From: Gammaproteobacteria bacterium
Lineage (GTDB): Bacteria > Pseudomonadota > Gammaproteobacteria > Xanthomonadales > SZUA-36
Direction: 5' to 3'
DNA length: 64,000 nt
Assembly (NCBI GenBank): GCA_024279945.1
Contig: JAJRRA010000025.1
Coordinates: 1 to 64,000 of the forward strand
Below, one piece after another: positions 7,816-17,231 of this stretch (position 1 is its first letter; every line of letters begins with the position of its first letter). A program made the position numbers and the translations under genes. The notes under the pieces were generated by a model. It was not told the DNA's origin and made no database searches. It saw only the letters and a list, made by a program, of their open reading frames with translations.

Positions 7816-9201
7816 TTGACTATCCGTCTCTACAACACGCTGACGCGTGAACAGCAGGAATTCGTGCCGATCAACCCCGACCGTGTGACGATGTATGTCT
7901 GTGGGCCAACGGTATATAACTTCGCCCACATCGGCAACGCCCGCCCGGCAGTTATCTTCGACTTGCTGTACCGCGTGCTGTCGCTAAAGTACAAAGAAGT
8001 TGTCTACGCCCGCAACATCACCGATGTGGATGACAAGATCAATGCCAAGGCCGCTGAGCTGAAGGTGCCGATCCAGGAAATATCATCACGCTATGCCGAT
8101 GCCTATCACGCAGATATGGATGCCATCGGGGTCGGACGGCCGACCATTGAACCGCGCGCTACCGACCACATTGAGCAGATGATCGACATGATTGAGCGCC
8201 TGTTTGACACCGGCCATGCCTATGAAGCGCTGGGTCACGTGCTGTTCAACATCGAGTCTTATGACCGCTATGGCAAGCTGTCACGCCGCGACATCCGCGA
8301 AATGATGGCGGGTTCGCGTATTGAAGTGGCGCCGTTCAAAAAAAACCCGGGTGACTTTGTGTTATGGAAACCGTCCCAGGATCCGCAACCGGGCTGGGAC
8401 AGCCCCTGGGGCTGGGGCCGGCCCGGTTGGCACCTGGAGTGCTCCGCCATGTCCGAAACCCACCTCGGTGAAACCATTGATATTCACGGCGGCGGCCAGG
8501 ATTTAGTTTTTCCCCACCATGAAAATGAGATCGCACAAAGCGTCTGCTCTCACGGTGGCCGGGCTTTCGCTCATTACTGGCTGCACAACGGTTTTGTCAC
8601 CATCGAAAAACGTAAAATGTCCAAATCCCAGGGCAACACTCTGGTGGTGCACGAATTGCTGAAATCCCACCCGGGCGAAGTGCTGCGTTACCTGTTGCTG
8701 GGCGCCCATTACCGGCAACCGCTGGACTGGTCGGAGAAAGAACTGGAGCGGGCACGCCGGACCCTGGACCGCCTGTATGGCGTTGTGCGTAATGCAAATG
8801 ATCGATTCGGGCCGTTCCAGGCAAATCCGCAGCCGGGCGAACCGTTTATTGAAGCCCTCGGGGATGACCTGAACACACCGGTTGCGCTGGCCGAATTCAA
8901 TCGCGTTGCGCGGGCGCTGGCCAAAGCCGACGAGCCGGAGCAGGCGCAACAGCTAGCCGGCGAACTGCTGGCCAATGGGCAGTTGATCGGTCTGCTGCAA
9001 TCGACCCCCGATGCCTGGTTCGGCGCCGAAGAAGACGACCCGGACAGCGCAGCGGTTGAAGCCCTGATCGAGCAACGCAACCAGGCCCGTGCCAGCCGCG
9101 ATTTTGCCACCGCTGACGCCATCCGTGAGCGTCTCACCGCGATGGGAATCGTGCTGGAAGACGCCAGTGGCAACACGCGCTGGCGCCGGGTGGGTTCGTA
9201 G
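7816..9201 (+). CDS. cysS: Cysteinyl-tRNA synthetase
   Basis: Class I aminoacyl-tRNA synthetase charging tRNA-Cys. The 461-aa length is normal. HIGN (residues 38-41) is the HIGH motif and KMSKSQ (near 268) the KMSKS loop. Zinc ligands include C29 (YVCGPT), the Cys in LECSAM and the His pair in FPHHENE. The start is TTG 7816, with GAGTAAGG just upstream and MTIRLYNTLT matching family starts. It is divergent from pepQ and followed 8 bases later by sufE. Confidence 0.97.
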   Translation: MTIRLYNTLTREQQEFVPINPDRVTMYVCGPTVYNFAHIGNARPAVIFDLLYRVLSLKYKEVVYARNITDVDDKINAKAAELKVPIQEISSRYADAYHADMDAIGVGRPTIEPRATDHIEQMIDMIERLFDTGHAYEALGHVLFNIESYDRYGKLSRRDIREMMAGSRIEVAPFKKNPGDFVLWKPSQDPQPGWDSPWGWGRPGWHLECSAMSETHLGETIDIHGGGQDLVFPHHENEIAQSVCSHGGRAFAHYWLHNGFVTIEKRKMSKSQGNTLVVHELLKSHPGEVLRYLLLGAHYRQPLDWSEKELERARRTLDRLYGVVRNANDRFGPFQANPQPGEPFIEALGDDLNTPVALAEFNRVARALAKADEPEQAQQLAGELLANGQLIGLLQSTPDAWFGAEEDDPDSAAVEALIEQRNQARASRDFATADAIRERLTAMGIVLEDASGNTRWRRVGS

Positions 9202-9209
9202 GAGCCGCT

Positions 9210-9629
9210 ATGCATGACCCAAAACAGTCTCAGGACGACATCATTGATTCGTTCAGCCTGTTCAGCGAATGGCTGGACCGCTACCAGTACCTGATCGACC
9301 TCGGGCGCAAACTTCCTCCGCTGGACGAAGCTGAAAAAACCGACGACAAATTGCTGGCCGGTTGCCAGTCACAGGTGTGGTTGCTGCTTGAGGGCGATGC
9401 GGATGAGGTTATCATTCGCGCCAACAGCGATGCCGCGATCGTATCCGGGCTGATCGCCTTGCTGATCGATGTTTATTCGGGCTGTAGCGCCCAGCAGATC
9501 GTTGACACGGAACCCTATTTCATCCGGGAAATCGGCCTCAGCGACCACCTCTCACCAACCCGCGCCAACGGCCTGCATGCCATGCTGGGCGCAATCAATA
9601 GCTACGCGCGGAGCTTGCTCACGGCCTAG
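9210..9629 (+). CDS. sufE: SufE-family sulfur acceptor
   Basis: 139-aa cysteine desulfurase partner that accepts persulfide sulfur on a conserved Cys, here C52 in LLAGCQSQVW, and passes it to Fe-S assembly. The family features LPPLDEAEKTDD before the Cys and a C-terminal SPTRANGL are present. Starts 8 bases after cysS, so probably co-transcribed, a sensible pairing of two cysteine-using functions. No SufS or CsdA is in the window, so SufE versus CsdE cannot be settled. Confidence 0.9.
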   Translation: MHDPKQSQDDIIDSFSLFSEWLDRYQYLIDLGRKLPPLDEAEKTDDKLLAGCQSQVWLLLEGDADEVIIRANSDAAIVSGLIALLIDVYSGCSAQQIVDTEPYFIREIGLSDHLSPTRANGLHAMLGAINSYARSLLTA

Positions 9630-9636
9630 CCAAATA

Positions 9637-9722
9637 CGCGCCCAAGGGCGCTCTTACCGTAAGAGGCCGCTTGCGGCCGAAAAGCTAAAAACGCAGCCTG
9701 TCGCGCCCAAGGGCGCTCTTAC
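9637..9722. repeat. REP cluster (three units)
   Basis: Inverted GCGCCC-stem unit (9637-9657), direct GGCCGC-stem unit (9659-9680) and inverted GCGCCC-stem unit (9701-9722), downstream of sufE. The junction reads CTCTTACNGTAAGAG. Confidence 0.85.
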
Positions 9723-9731
9723 CGTACGGCC

Positions 9732-9757
9732 GGGGTCAGGTTTTTAAACCTGACCCC
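9732..9757. repeat. Perfect hairpin GGGGTCAGGTTT/AAACCTGACCCC
   Basis: A 12-bp perfect inverted repeat around TT. The GGGGTCAGGTT arm recurs in the large inverted repeat at 37292-37380, so this is a second dispersed repeat family. A related hairpin (GGTCAGAGTAAG arms, 3-nt loop) follows at 9846-9872. Confidence 0.8.
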
Positions 9758-9845
9758 ATTCGGAGCGCGAAGCGGTGTCAGTCTGGTTTGTCGCCCATTC
9801 TTACAAAGCGTATCGATAACGGAACCCGCTCCGCCCGTTCGATGA

Positions 9846-9872
9846 GGTCAGAGTAAGGGACTTACTCTGACC
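9846..9872. repeat. 12-bp inverted repeat GGTCAGAGTAAG
   Basis: GGTCAGAGTAAG-GGA-CTTACTCTGACC forms a perfect 12-bp stem. It sits 89 bases after the 9732 hairpin; the bases between show no gene. Possibly the two ends of a small non-autonomous element. Confidence 0.65.
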
Positions 9873-9890
9873 CCGGCTTTACTGGCCAAA

Positions 9891-9914
9891 AAAACCCCGC
9901 CGAGGCGGGGTTTT
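9891..9914 (-). terminator. Rho-independent terminator of the ompA-like gene
   Basis: AAAACCCCGCC-GA-GGCGGGGTTTT makes an 11-bp stem. On the minus strand it is followed by a run of seven T, 20 bases after the porin stop. Its near symmetry lets it also stop plus-strand transcripts from cysS-sufE. Confidence 0.85.
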
Positions 9915-9933
9915 CTATCAAACAGATTTTGCC

Positions 9934-11004
9934 TCAGCGATCGAGAACGATCAACTCGACGCGGCGGTTTTCTGCGCGCCCTGCTTCGGTATCGTTGCTG
10001 GCAACCGGGCGGGACTCGCCGTAGCCGCGTGCGCTCAGGTTACTGGCTTTGACACCCTTGCTGATCAGGTAGTCTTTCACCGTATTGGCACGATGTTCGG
10101 ACAGACGCTGGTTGTAGGCTTCAGGTCCCCTGCTGTCGGTGTGGCCGGCAACCTCAACGACGACACGCTCATGCGTTTGCAGCAGTGCGGCAGCCTCGTT
10201 AAGCACGACAATGCCTTCGGGCTTCAGTGTGGCCTGGTCAAAATCGAAGTACACACCTCCGAGTTCGATCACGGCTTCCACTTCACAACCATCAAGATCA
10301 ACCACGGCGCCGGGGCGTGTGTCAGGGCACTTATCGTGTGTGTTCAGCACGCCATCACCGTCGAGGTCCGGGTTAGGTGGCGGCGCCGGAGGTGGTGGTG
10401 GCGGCGGCGGCGGTGGTGGTGGCGGCGGTGGCTCGGTGCCGCCGAAATCAAAGCTTAGGCCGGCACTGTATATAAAGTCGTTGTACTTGTTGGGTGTCAC
10501 CTGGCTGTTGTTGTCGTGGTCGGCTCTCCACAAAACCTGGAAACGTCCGCTCCAGTGCTTGGCGAGCTTGCCTTGTAAACCCAGACCCAGGCTGGTTTGC
10601 AGGTTACTGCCGTCATCCAGCACACTGCCGTGGCTGGTGGCGCCTGCGCCAGCGGCTACGAATGGACGCCAGGCCTTTTGGCCAAAAAAGTAGCGACCCA
10701 TCAAGCCTACGGTGGTCAAACCCCACTTATCGTAGGTTGCGCCGGGAACAACCGTATCGAAATTTTTATAAGTGCCTTCGAACGAATCGTACTCCAGATC
10801 AAGGCTGAAGTTATTACCGAAGAAGCGGCCAAAACCACCGGACAGCCAGACGTCGTCATCCCGCGTGTCACGTTTATTGTCCAGTTGCATTCCACCGACC
10901 TGGAAAGTCAGGTGCCAGGGCTGGTCTCCGTCCGCATACAAGGCTGCGGATGAAAGAGCCAGGCCGACGGCGGTCAAACTTGTGATTAATATTGATTTTT
11001 TCAC
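9934..11004 (-). CDS. ompA: OmpA-family outer-membrane porin
   Basis: 356 aa. Signal peptide (cleavage after ALYAD or near residue 24), an eight-stranded-barrel-like N-terminal domain (to about 190), a proline linker of about 20 residues encoded by a GGT/GGC microsatellite complement (about 10385-10435), a thrombospondin type-3 calcium motif DLDGDGVLNTHDKCPDT, and an OmpA C-terminal domain with GHTDSRG and NQRLSEHRA, the peptidoglycan-binding Asp and Arg. The start is GTG 11004 behind GAGGGGCG. Tethers the outer membrane to peptidoglycan. The proline tract is a likely length-variation site. Confidence 0.93.
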   Translation of the reverse strand: MKKSILITSLTAVGLALSSAALYADGDQPWHLTFQVGGMQLDNKRDTRDDDVWLSGGFGRFFGNNFSLDLEYDSFEGTYKNFDTVVPGATYDKWGLTTVGLMGRYFFGQKAWRPFVAAGAGATSHGSVLDDGSNLQTSLGLGLQGKLAKHWSGRFQVLWRADHDNNSQVTPNKYNDFIYSAGLSFDFGGTEPPPPPPPPPPPPPPPAPPPNPDLDGDGVLNTHDKCPDTRPGAVVDLDGCEVEAVIELGGVYFDFDQATLKPEGIVVLNEAAALLQTHERVVVEVAGHTDSRGPEAYNQRLSEHRANTVKDYLISKGVKASNLSARGYGESRPVASNDTEAGRAENRRVELIVLDR

Positions 11005-11172
11005 GTAACGCCCCTCCTGCTCATAGCATTACTCTGGAAAATTACTTTACTACCCAACAACTGCCGTACCCGGGTATCGGGGGTAATGATACGTGATTTT
11101 ACAGAAAATTATTAATTTTTTGTTAGCAAAAATATAAATATTTTTCAGTATCAAAACCAGTCGATGCGTGGA

Positions 11173-11601
11173 TCAGCGGACGTCGCCCAACTGGCGCTGT
11201 CTCAATTCCCAGCGTTCCTGGGCATCAAGGCACAAGGTGGCTATCGGCCGCGCTTCCAGCCTGGCCAGACCAATTTCCTCACCGGTTTCTTCACAGTAAC
11301 CGTATTCGCCTTCATCCAGCCTGATCAACGCCTTGTCAATTTTGTTGATTAACTTGCGGTAACGATCACGCGTGCGCAGTTCAAGACTGTTCTCGGTTTC
11401 CCGAGTCGCCCGTTCAGCCTCATCGCCGACATCCCTGACTTCGCGCTGCAGGTTGTTGATGGTTTCACGGGACTCCTCAACCAACTCTGCGCGCCAGTTG
11501 GACAGCTTCTGACGGAAATACTCCTGATGGTTCGGACACATGTACTGCTCTTTCTTCAAAGGTTTGTACCCTTTCTTCAAAACGACGGTATTGGTAGGCA
11601 T
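11173..11601 (-). CDS. dksA: DksA/TraR-family transcription factor lacking two zinc cysteines
   Basis: 142 aa, binds the RNA polymerase secondary channel and works with ppGpp. The coiled-coil tip DxxDxA is kept (D57, D60, A62). The zinc finger is C103-x2-T106-x17-C124-x2-A127, so two of the four usual cysteines are replaced. This is the pattern described for zinc-independent DksA2 paralogues that function under zinc starvation. The family start is MPTNT, and the N-terminal helical region is complete. An AT-rich stretch (11093-11160) separates it from ompA. Whether the genome has another, zinc-binding DksA cannot be seen here. Confidence 0.92.
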   Translation of the reverse strand: MPTNTVVLKKGYKPLKKEQYMCPNHQEYFRQKLSNWRAELVEESRETINNLQREVRDVGDEAERATRETENSLELRTRDRYRKLINKIDKALIRLDEGEYGYCEETGEEIGLARLEARPIATLCLDAQERWELRQRQLGDVR

Positions 11602-11782
11602 CGTGTTAAGCTACTCCTTTAACCTGCGATCGAGCCGATTTACGTATCCCTTTGTTTTATATAGATTATAATAAAATGAAGCAAATCGACCCCAAAAGAA
11701 ATTTGTGTGTTATAGCTGAACTGGGGCCGAACGGCAAGTTTTCTGCGCATATTTCTGTGCCTGAACGGGCCGCCCGCCACTG

Positions 11783-12019
11783 ATGGGAAGACTGTTACGG
11801 TGGATAATCAGGGCCTATCAACTGTTGTTGAGCCCGTTCCTGGGCAACCATTGCCGCTTTACCCCCAGTTGCTCACATTATGCATCTGAGGCAATCGAAA
11901 AACACGGCGCCTGGCGTGGAACCTGGCTGGCCGTCAAGCGAATTTCCCGTTGCCACCCGTTTTGTGAAGGCGGGCATGACCCGGTGCCCCGGAGGCTACT
12001 GAAAAGAGATGATGACTGA
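11783..12019 (+). CDS. yidD: Membrane protein insertion efficiency factor YidD
   Basis: 78 aa, with the family signature [19 protein letters not shown], an amphipathic N-terminus ([13 protein letters not shown]) and [14 protein letters not shown]. It assists YidC-dependent membrane insertion at the inner membrane. Usually yidD lies in the rpmH-rnpA-yidD-yidC cluster; here it is alone and overlaps pyrC by 11 bases, an unusual coupling. Confidence 0.95.
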   Translation: MGRLLRWIIRAYQLLLSPFLGNHCRFTPSCSHYASEAIEKHGAWRGTWLAVKRISRCHPFCEGGHDPVPRRLLKRDDD

Positions 12020-13349
12020 TTCCGTTCTGATTAAAAACGCCCGGCTGGTGAATGAAGGGCAGCTCAGCGATGGCGACCTGCTCGTCCGTGATGGCCGCAT
12101 TGCAAAGATTGCATCTTCAATCAGCGCCGAGGGCGGCACCCGCATCCTGGATGCGGCCGGCGCCTGTTTGTTGCCCGGAATGATCGATGACCAGGTCCAT
12201 TTTCGCGAACCCGGCCTGACCCACAAGGCAGGTATCTGGTCTGAGTCACGGGCTGCCGTAGCCGGCGGCATTACCAGTTTCATGGAAATGCCCAATACAC
12301 TGCCACCCACAGTGACGCTCAGCGCGCTGGAAGACAAGTATGCCGCCGCCGCCCAAAAATCACTGGCAAATTATGCTTTTTACCTGGGCGCGACCAACGA
12401 CAATCTCGATGTCATCCGCGCACTGCCACGCGGCACAGCCTGCGGAATCAAAATATTCATGGGCGCATCAACCGGCAACATGCTGGTCGACAACGAAGAT
12501 ACCCTGGCCGGGATTTTCCGCGATGCACCTGTCCTGATCGCCACCCATTGCGAGTCCACCCCGCTGATCAACCAGCAGTTGAAAACGGCGCTGGAAAAAT
12601 ACGGGCGGGATATCCCGCTGACGGAACATCCGCGGATCCGCAACGCGGAAGCCTGTTACCGCTCATCCGTACTGGCCATTGAACTGGCCCGGGCACACGA
12701 TGCCCAGTTGCACATCCTCCACCTCTCCACCGCCCGGGAAATGGAATTGTTTGCAGCCGGGCCTATAGAGGGCAAAAACATTACCGCTGAAGTTTGTATC
12801 CACTTCCTGCATTTCAACAGCGATGACTATGCCCGCCTCGGCAACCGCATCAAGTGCAATCCTGCGATCAAATCAGCGGCCGACCAACAGGCCCTGCTCA
12901 GGGCCCTGAAGGACGACCGGCTGGATATTATCGCCACGGATCATGCACCACATACTGTTGAAGAAAAAGCCAGCAGCGACTACCTGGAGGCACCTGCAGG
13001 CCTGCCACTGGTGCAGGACGCCCTGCTGGCCACACTCGAGCTTCACCACGACGGCATCCTGAGCCTGCAGGAGATCGTCAGGAAAACGGCGCACAACGTT
13101 GCCACCCGCTTCGGTGTGGTGGACCGGGGTTTCCTGCGTGAAGGTTACTGGGCCGATCTGGTGCTGGTCGATACCGCTCAAACCACGCCGGTCACACCGG
13201 AACGGGTCTTGTCCAAATGCGGCTGGAGCCCCTTCGAGGGCCGTACCTTCCGCTCCCGTATCCTCAGCACCCTGGTCAACGGCCAACTCGCCTGGCACGA
13301 AGGTCAAATCGTTGAACACAGCGCCGCCGCCCGCCTAAGCTTTCTGTAA
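12009..13349 (+). CDS. pyrC: Class I dihydroorotase
   Basis: 446-aa amidohydrolase catalysing carbamoyl-aspartate to dihydroorotate in pyrimidine synthesis. Motifs: [18 protein letters not shown] (candidate carbamylated Lys), [15 protein letters not shown] and IATDHAPH. The usual first metal ligand of D-x-H-x-H is Gln here (D60-D61-Q62-V63-H64). I recall this [10 protein letters not shown] version from a recognised dihydroorotase subgroup, so the enzyme is probably active with altered metal coordination. It overlaps yidD by 11 bases. The TAA stop (13347-13349) belongs to a REP head. Confidence 0.93.
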   Translation: MMTDSVLIKNARLVNEGQLSDGDLLVRDGRIAKIASSISAEGGTRILDAAGACLLPGMIDDQVHFREPGLTHKAGIWSESRAAVAGGITSFMEMPNTLPPTVTLSALEDKYAAAAQKSLANYAFYLGATNDNLDVIRALPRGTACGIKIFMGASTGNMLVDNEDTLAGIFRDAPVLIATHCESTPLINQQLKTALEKYGRDIPLTEHPRIRNAEACYRSSVLAIELARAHDAQLHILHLSTAREMELFAAGPIEGKNITAEVCIHFLHFNSDDYARLGNRIKCNPAIKSAADQQALLRALKDDRLDIIATDHAPHTVEEKASSDYLEAPAGLPLVQDALLATLELHHDGILSLQEIVRKTAHNVATRFGVVDRGFLREGYWADLVLVDTAQTTPVTPERVLSKCGWSPFEGRTFRSRILSTLVNGQLAWHEGQIVEHSAAARLSFL

Positions 13350-13501
13350 GAGCCCGCTTGCGGCCGACCGCTAACGGCAGCCCCACCCATCGCGCCCAAG
13401 GGCGCTCTTACCGTAAGAGGCCGCTTGCGGCCGACCGCTAACAGCAGGCTTACCCATCGCGCCCAAGGGCGCTCTTACTGTAAGAGGCCGCTTGCGGCCG
13501 A
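13346..13501. repeat. REP array between pyrC and fabI
   Basis: Five units with a 67-bp pair period: direct units at 13346, 13413 and 13480 and two inverted GCGCCC-stem units between them. The first direct unit has a hybrid stem (GCCCGC with GCGGCC), so its hairpin is imperfect. Its GTAAGAG head provides the pyrC stop codon. Confidence 0.92.
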
Positions 13502-13592
13502 ATTATCTAAAAGTGTCAGAGCCCTTTAACTTCGGTGGGGATTTCAGGTAACCTCCCACATAACCTTTACTAGCGAATTACAGGAACAAAAC

Positions 13593-14381
13593 ATGGGATT
13601 TCTTGAAGGAAAACGTGCACTCATTGTTGGGGTAGCCAGTCCGCGCTCCATTGCCTGGAGTATCGCCGAGGCGATGTATGAGCAAGGAGCAGAGCTGGCT
13701 TATACCTATCAGAATGACCGGCTGAAAGTCCGGGTCGACAAAATTGCGCAAGCGACGAATTCTGAAATTGTCCTGCCATGCGATGTGGCGTTCGATGAGG
13801 ACATTGACCGGGTTTTTTCCGAATTACGCAAGCACTGGGACTACTACGACATCCTGGTCCACTCGGTCGGCTTCGCTCCCCGCGAGCAGTTGATTGGCGA
13901 TTACATTGACGTGATCAGCCGCGAAGGCTTCCAGATCGCCCACGACATCAGTTCCTACAGTTTCGCAGCCCTGGCCAAAGCCGGGCTCAGCCTGATGGAA
14001 GGCCGCGATGGTGCGCTGCTGACGCTGACCTACATGGGGTCCATTCGGGCCATGCCCAGTTATAACGTGATGGGTCTGGCTAAGGCCAGCCTGGAAGCCA
14101 ATATGCGCTACCTGGCGCAAAGTCTCGGGCCAAAGGGGATTCGGGTGAATGCCATTTCTGCCGGCCCGGTCAAGACACTCGCCGCGGCGGGCGTATCGGA
14201 TTTCCGCAAAATGATGACCCATGTTGAGACCACTGCCCCCATGCGGCGCAATATCACACCAAGGGAAGTGGGCAACGTCGCCGCATTCCTGTGTTCCGAT
14301 CTCGCTTCAGGCGTTACCGGCGAAACAACTTTCGTGGATTCCGGTTACAACATCCTGGGCATGGCCGAACTTTCTGTGTAA
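13593..14381 (+). CDS. fabI: Enoyl-[acyl-carrier-protein] reductase (NADH) FabI
   Basis: 262-aa short-chain dehydrogenase that reduces enoyl-ACP in each round of fatty-acid elongation. N-terminal [13 protein letters not shown] is the FabI nucleotide-binding loop. The catalytic Tyr-x6-Lys is in SYNVMGLAK, and the substrate loop includes [14 protein letters not shown] 13593 follows AGGAAC. The stop TAA (14379-14381) lies inside the GTAAGAG head of the following REP array, so the gene has no trailer before the repeats. Confidence 0.97.
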   Translation: MGFLEGKRALIVGVASPRSIAWSIAEAMYEQGAELAYTYQNDRLKVRVDKIAQATNSEIVLPCDVAFDEDIDRVFSELRKHWDYYDILVHSVGFAPREQLIGDYIDVISREGFQIAHDISSYSFAALAKAGLSLMEGRDGALLTLTYMGSIRAMPSYNVMGLAKASLEANMRYLAQSLGPKGIRVNAISAGPVKTLAAAGVSDFRKMMTHVETTAPMRRNITPREVGNVAAFLCSDLASGVTGETTFVDSGYNILGMAELSV

Positions 14382-14777
14382 GAGCGCCCTTGGGCGCGAC
14401 GGATAAGCCTGCTGTTAGCGGTCGGCCGCAAGCGGCCTCTTACAGTAAGAGCGCCCTTGGGCACGACGGATAAGCCTGCTGTTGGCGGTCGGCCGCAAGC
14501 GGCCTCTTACGGTAAGAGCGCCCTTGGGCGCGATGGGTAAGCCTGCTGTTAGCGGTCGGCCGCAAGCGGCCTCTTACAGTAAGAGCGCCCTTGGGCGCGA
14601 CGGGTAAGCCTGCTGTTGGCGGTCGGCCGCAAGCGGCCTCTTACAGTAAGAGCGCCCTTGGGCGCGACGGGTAAGCCTGCTGTTGGCGGTCGGCCGCAAG
14701 CGGCCTCTTACAGTAAGAGCGCCCTTGGGCGCGACGGGTAGGTTGCCGTTGGCCTTCGCCCGCAAGCGGGCTCTTAC
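14378..14777. repeat. REP array of six 67-bp pairs filling the fabI-ppiD gap
   Basis: Direct GCGCCC-stem units start at 14378, 14445, 14512, 14579, 14646 and 14713, each paired with an inverted unit (GGCCGC stem; the last one GCCCGC stem). Junctions read CTCTTACNGTAAGAG. The outermost heads provide the stop codons of both convergent genes, fabI and ppiD. Confidence 0.95.
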
Positions 14778-16684
14778 AGGCGGTCTTCATATACCTTTAT
14801 TTCAGACTGACTGCGCAGCATACGCATGAAGCTGAAGACTTCATTATTGGCCGTTGCATTGGTAATGCGGCGGATGTAGTTCTGCGCCGCCACCACATCT
14901 GCGGCGGACAGCACGCCATCGGTGACGCTCTGCAACTGGACAACGGCGTAACCATCGCTAAGTTCCAGCACTTCGTTAACCGGCCCTTCTTCACCCGGGG
15001 CCTTGATCAGGAACAACTTCTGAAGCAGATCCCGGGGAACACCCGGATCGGTTCGCGAAGCGGCTTCAAGCGCCAGCACTTCCAGTTCGTTTTCTGCGCC
15101 GACCTCAGCCAGGTCGGCTCCGGAAGCCACCTGGGCCAGAATCTCATCGGCCTGGACCCGTGCCGCCTCCATGGCGCGCTGCCTGCGGACACTCTGCACT
15201 ACCTGGTCCCGGACTTCATCAAGCGGCAACTGGGCCTCCGGCAAGTATTCCTTCATGCGAATCACGACCAGGTGATTATCATCCAGGTTGATCGGATCGC
15301 TGACCACGCCCTGCAGCATCACCAGGTCCGAAAACGAGGCTTTAACAATCGCGGAATTGGCTGCAATGCCCTCACCACCCAGGCGGCCAAACGGACCGGC
15401 CTGCTGAATTTCCAAACCCAGTTCCGAGGCGGCGGTATCCAGTGTGGTTGGATCTTCGTAGATGATATCAACCAGGCGGTCTGCCTGTTCCAGGAAGCGG
15501 CGCTCATTCTGATCCGCCTCATATTCTTCCACCAGAATGGGGCGTGCCTCGGCAAACGTCATGCCCTCTGCAGGGCGAATATCACGCAGGTAGATGACAT
15601 GCCAGCCAAAGCCGCTCCGCACCGGATCGGAGATTGGTTTCTCAGGTGTCAGTTTGTACAGGGCGTCTTCAAAGGCCTGAACCATGAAACCGGGTTCAAT
15701 CCAGCCCAGGTCTCCGCCTTCAGGTGCTGATCCGGCATCCTGCGAGTTTTCCTTCGCCAGGGTGGCAAAATCCTCTCCCGCCCTGGCCCGCTCAGCCAGG
15801 TCTTCAGCCACCTGGCGCGCACTTTCAATATCAACTTCCTGCGCCTGGCTATCCACCTCGATCAGGATATGGGACGCCAGACGGGTTTCCGGTGAAATGA
15901 AGCGGGTTTTCTGTGCTTCAAACTGTGCCCGCAACTGTTCTTCATCGGGAACCACGCTGTCACCGAGCTTTGTACTATCCAACTCCAGATACTCAATGAC
16001 AATCTGTTCATCAGATCGGTAATCATCCGAATGCTCGTTATACCAGTCGACGATGGCCTGTTCGTCAATGGTGGCGGTGTCATCCAACTGTGACGGCACC
16101 AGGACGGCGCTGAATGCCCGTTTCTGATCGTGCAAACGAACGTAGTTATCCAGTTCCCAGTCCGTGCCGATCGCGCTGGTGGCGATGGCGGTTGGGAACT
16201 GCCCCATGATCATCTGTGAACGCGTGCTGTTCTCAAACTGCCGGGGCGTCATGCCCTGTGCTGCCAGGCTGGCCTGATAAACCTCGGTATTGAATACGCC
16301 CCCGACCTGGAAAGCGGGAATATCCCGGATGGTGGACGCCAGCACATCGTTGGCAACGGAAAGGCCCGCCTCGAAGGCCAACTGGGCCAGCAGTTCCTGA
16401 TCGATCATGGAATCCAGGTGTTGCCTGCGCACGAGAGGCTGGTCGAATGCTTCAGCGTCAAAGTTAGCCCCCAAACGCCCCTGCATCTGCCGCCGGTACT
16501 GCTGGAAGCTCTGGTTGAATTCGTTAACCGTGATTTCCTGGTCATTGACAACAGCAACGGCGTTGACCGCGTCCGATGTGAAATACGAATTGACGCCCAC
16601 AAAAGCAAAAGGAATGATTAAAACAGCGAAGAAGATGCCTGCAAGGATGCCGGTCAGCTTTTCACGAATCGTCTGTAGAACCAT
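14774..16684 (-). CDS. ppiD: Periplasmic folding chaperone PpiD (peptidyl-prolyl isomerase)
   Basis: 636 aa. One membrane anchor (about residues 12-33), a SurA-like N-terminal helical region (to about 180), a parvulin-like domain about 265-365 (ASHILIEV ... GGDLGWIEPGFM ... GFGWHVIYL) and a C-terminal chaperone region. Periplasmic chaperone near the Sec translocon. Its place after hupB and the lon-clpXP-tig genes on the same strand is the classic gammaproteobacterial order. The stop TAA (14776-14774) is supplied by a REP head. Confidence 0.95.
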   Translation of the reverse strand: MVLQTIREKLTGILAGIFFAVLIIPFAFVGVNSYFTSDAVNAVAVVNDQEITVNEFNQSFQQYRRQMQGRLGANFDAEAFDQPLVRRQHLDSMIDQELLAQLAFEAGLSVANDVLASTIRDIPAFQVGGVFNTEVYQASLAAQGMTPRQFENSTRSQMIMGQFPTAIATSAIGTDWELDNYVRLHDQKRAFSAVLVPSQLDDTATIDEQAIVDWYNEHSDDYRSDEQIVIEYLELDSTKLGDSVVPDEEQLRAQFEAQKTRFISPETRLASHILIEVDSQAQEVDIESARQVAEDLAERARAGEDFATLAKENSQDAGSAPEGGDLGWIEPGFMVQAFEDALYKLTPEKPISDPVRSGFGWHVIYLRDIRPAEGMTFAEARPILVEEYEADQNERRFLEQADRLVDIIYEDPTTLDTAASELGLEIQQAGPFGRLGGEGIAANSAIVKASFSDLVMLQGVVSDPINLDDNHLVVIRMKEYLPEAQLPLDEVRDQVVQSVRRQRAMEAARVQADEILAQVASGADLAEVGAENELEVLALEAASRTDPGVPRDLLQKLFLIKAPGEEGPVNEVLELSDGYAVVQLQSVTDGVLSAADVVAAQNYIRRITNATANNEVFSFMRMLRSQSEIKVYEDRL

Positions 16685-16784
16685 AGGTACTCACAATAAT
16701 CGAGGTTTAATGTGCGCTACGGCCTGCCTGGGTTTCAGCAAGCCTTAAAGCAAAGGGCGCCGGCAAGGCGCCCTTCACGTAAAA

Positions 16785-16861
16785 TGGCGGAGTGGACGGG
16801 ACTCGAACCCGCGACCCCCGGCGTGACAGGCCGGTATTCTAACCAACTGAACTACCACTCC
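16785..16861 (-). tRNA. tRNA-Asp (GTC)
   Basis: 77 nt: acceptor GGAGTGG/CCACTCC, anticodon loop CTGTCAC (GTC), T-loop GGTTCGAGTC and encoded CCA. It lies between tRNA-Val and ppiD. Confidence 0.97.
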
Positions 16862-16869
16862 GCAATTTC

Positions 16870-16945
16870 TGGTGGGTGCTGACGGGCTCGAACCGCCGAC
16901 CCTCGCCTTGTAAGGGCGATGCTCTCCCAACTGAGCTAAGCACCC
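16870..16945 (-). tRNA. tRNA-Val (TAC)
   Basis: 76 nt: acceptor GGGTGCT/AGCACCC, anticodon loop CTTACAA (TAC), encoded CCA. It begins 13 bases after the hupB stop on the same strand with no terminator between, so it may be processed from a hupB transcript. Confidence 0.97.
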
Positions 16946-16958
16946 TTCAGAAGGCGCG

Positions 16959-17231
16959 CTAGTTTACAGCGTCTTTCAGTGCTTTGCCAGCCTTGAATGC
17001 AGGGTTTTTGGAAGCTGCAATCTGGATGGTTTCACCAGTGCGGGGATTACGGCCGGTCCGGGCTGCGCGATCGCGGACGGTGAAGGTGCCAAATCCAATC
17101 AGCGAAACAGAATCGCCACCTTTCAGGGCGCCGGTCACGGTACTAACAAAAGCATCTACAGCACGACCCGCATCGGCCTTGGTCAGGCCAGCAGAATCAG
17201 CAATAGCATCAACGAGGTCAGATTTATTCAT
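16959..17231 (-). CDS. hupB: DNA-binding protein HU
   Basis: 90-aa HU-family nucleoid protein. Starts [11 protein letters not shown], with the DNA-binding arm [22 protein letters not shown] (residues about 46-67) and the end [19 protein letters not shown] lies 8 bases before the ATG. Downstream of lon, as in most gammaproteobacteria. The 307-bp gap to lon (17232-17538) contains no gene and no promoter I can name with confidence. Confidence 0.97.
   Translation of the reverse strand: MNKSDLVDAIADSAGLTKADAGRAVDAFVSTVTGALKGGDSVSLIGFGTFTVRDRAARTGRNPRTGETIQIAASKNPAFKAGKALKDAVN

Noticed and set aside
10385-10435. GGT/GGC run as a separate microsatellite element
   Set aside because: It is the coding complement of the proline linker of the OmpA-like protein and is in frame.
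14378-14777. Possible CRISPR array
   Set aside because: Regular 67-bp units, but the spacers are near-identical and the units are paired inverted hairpins; no cas genes.
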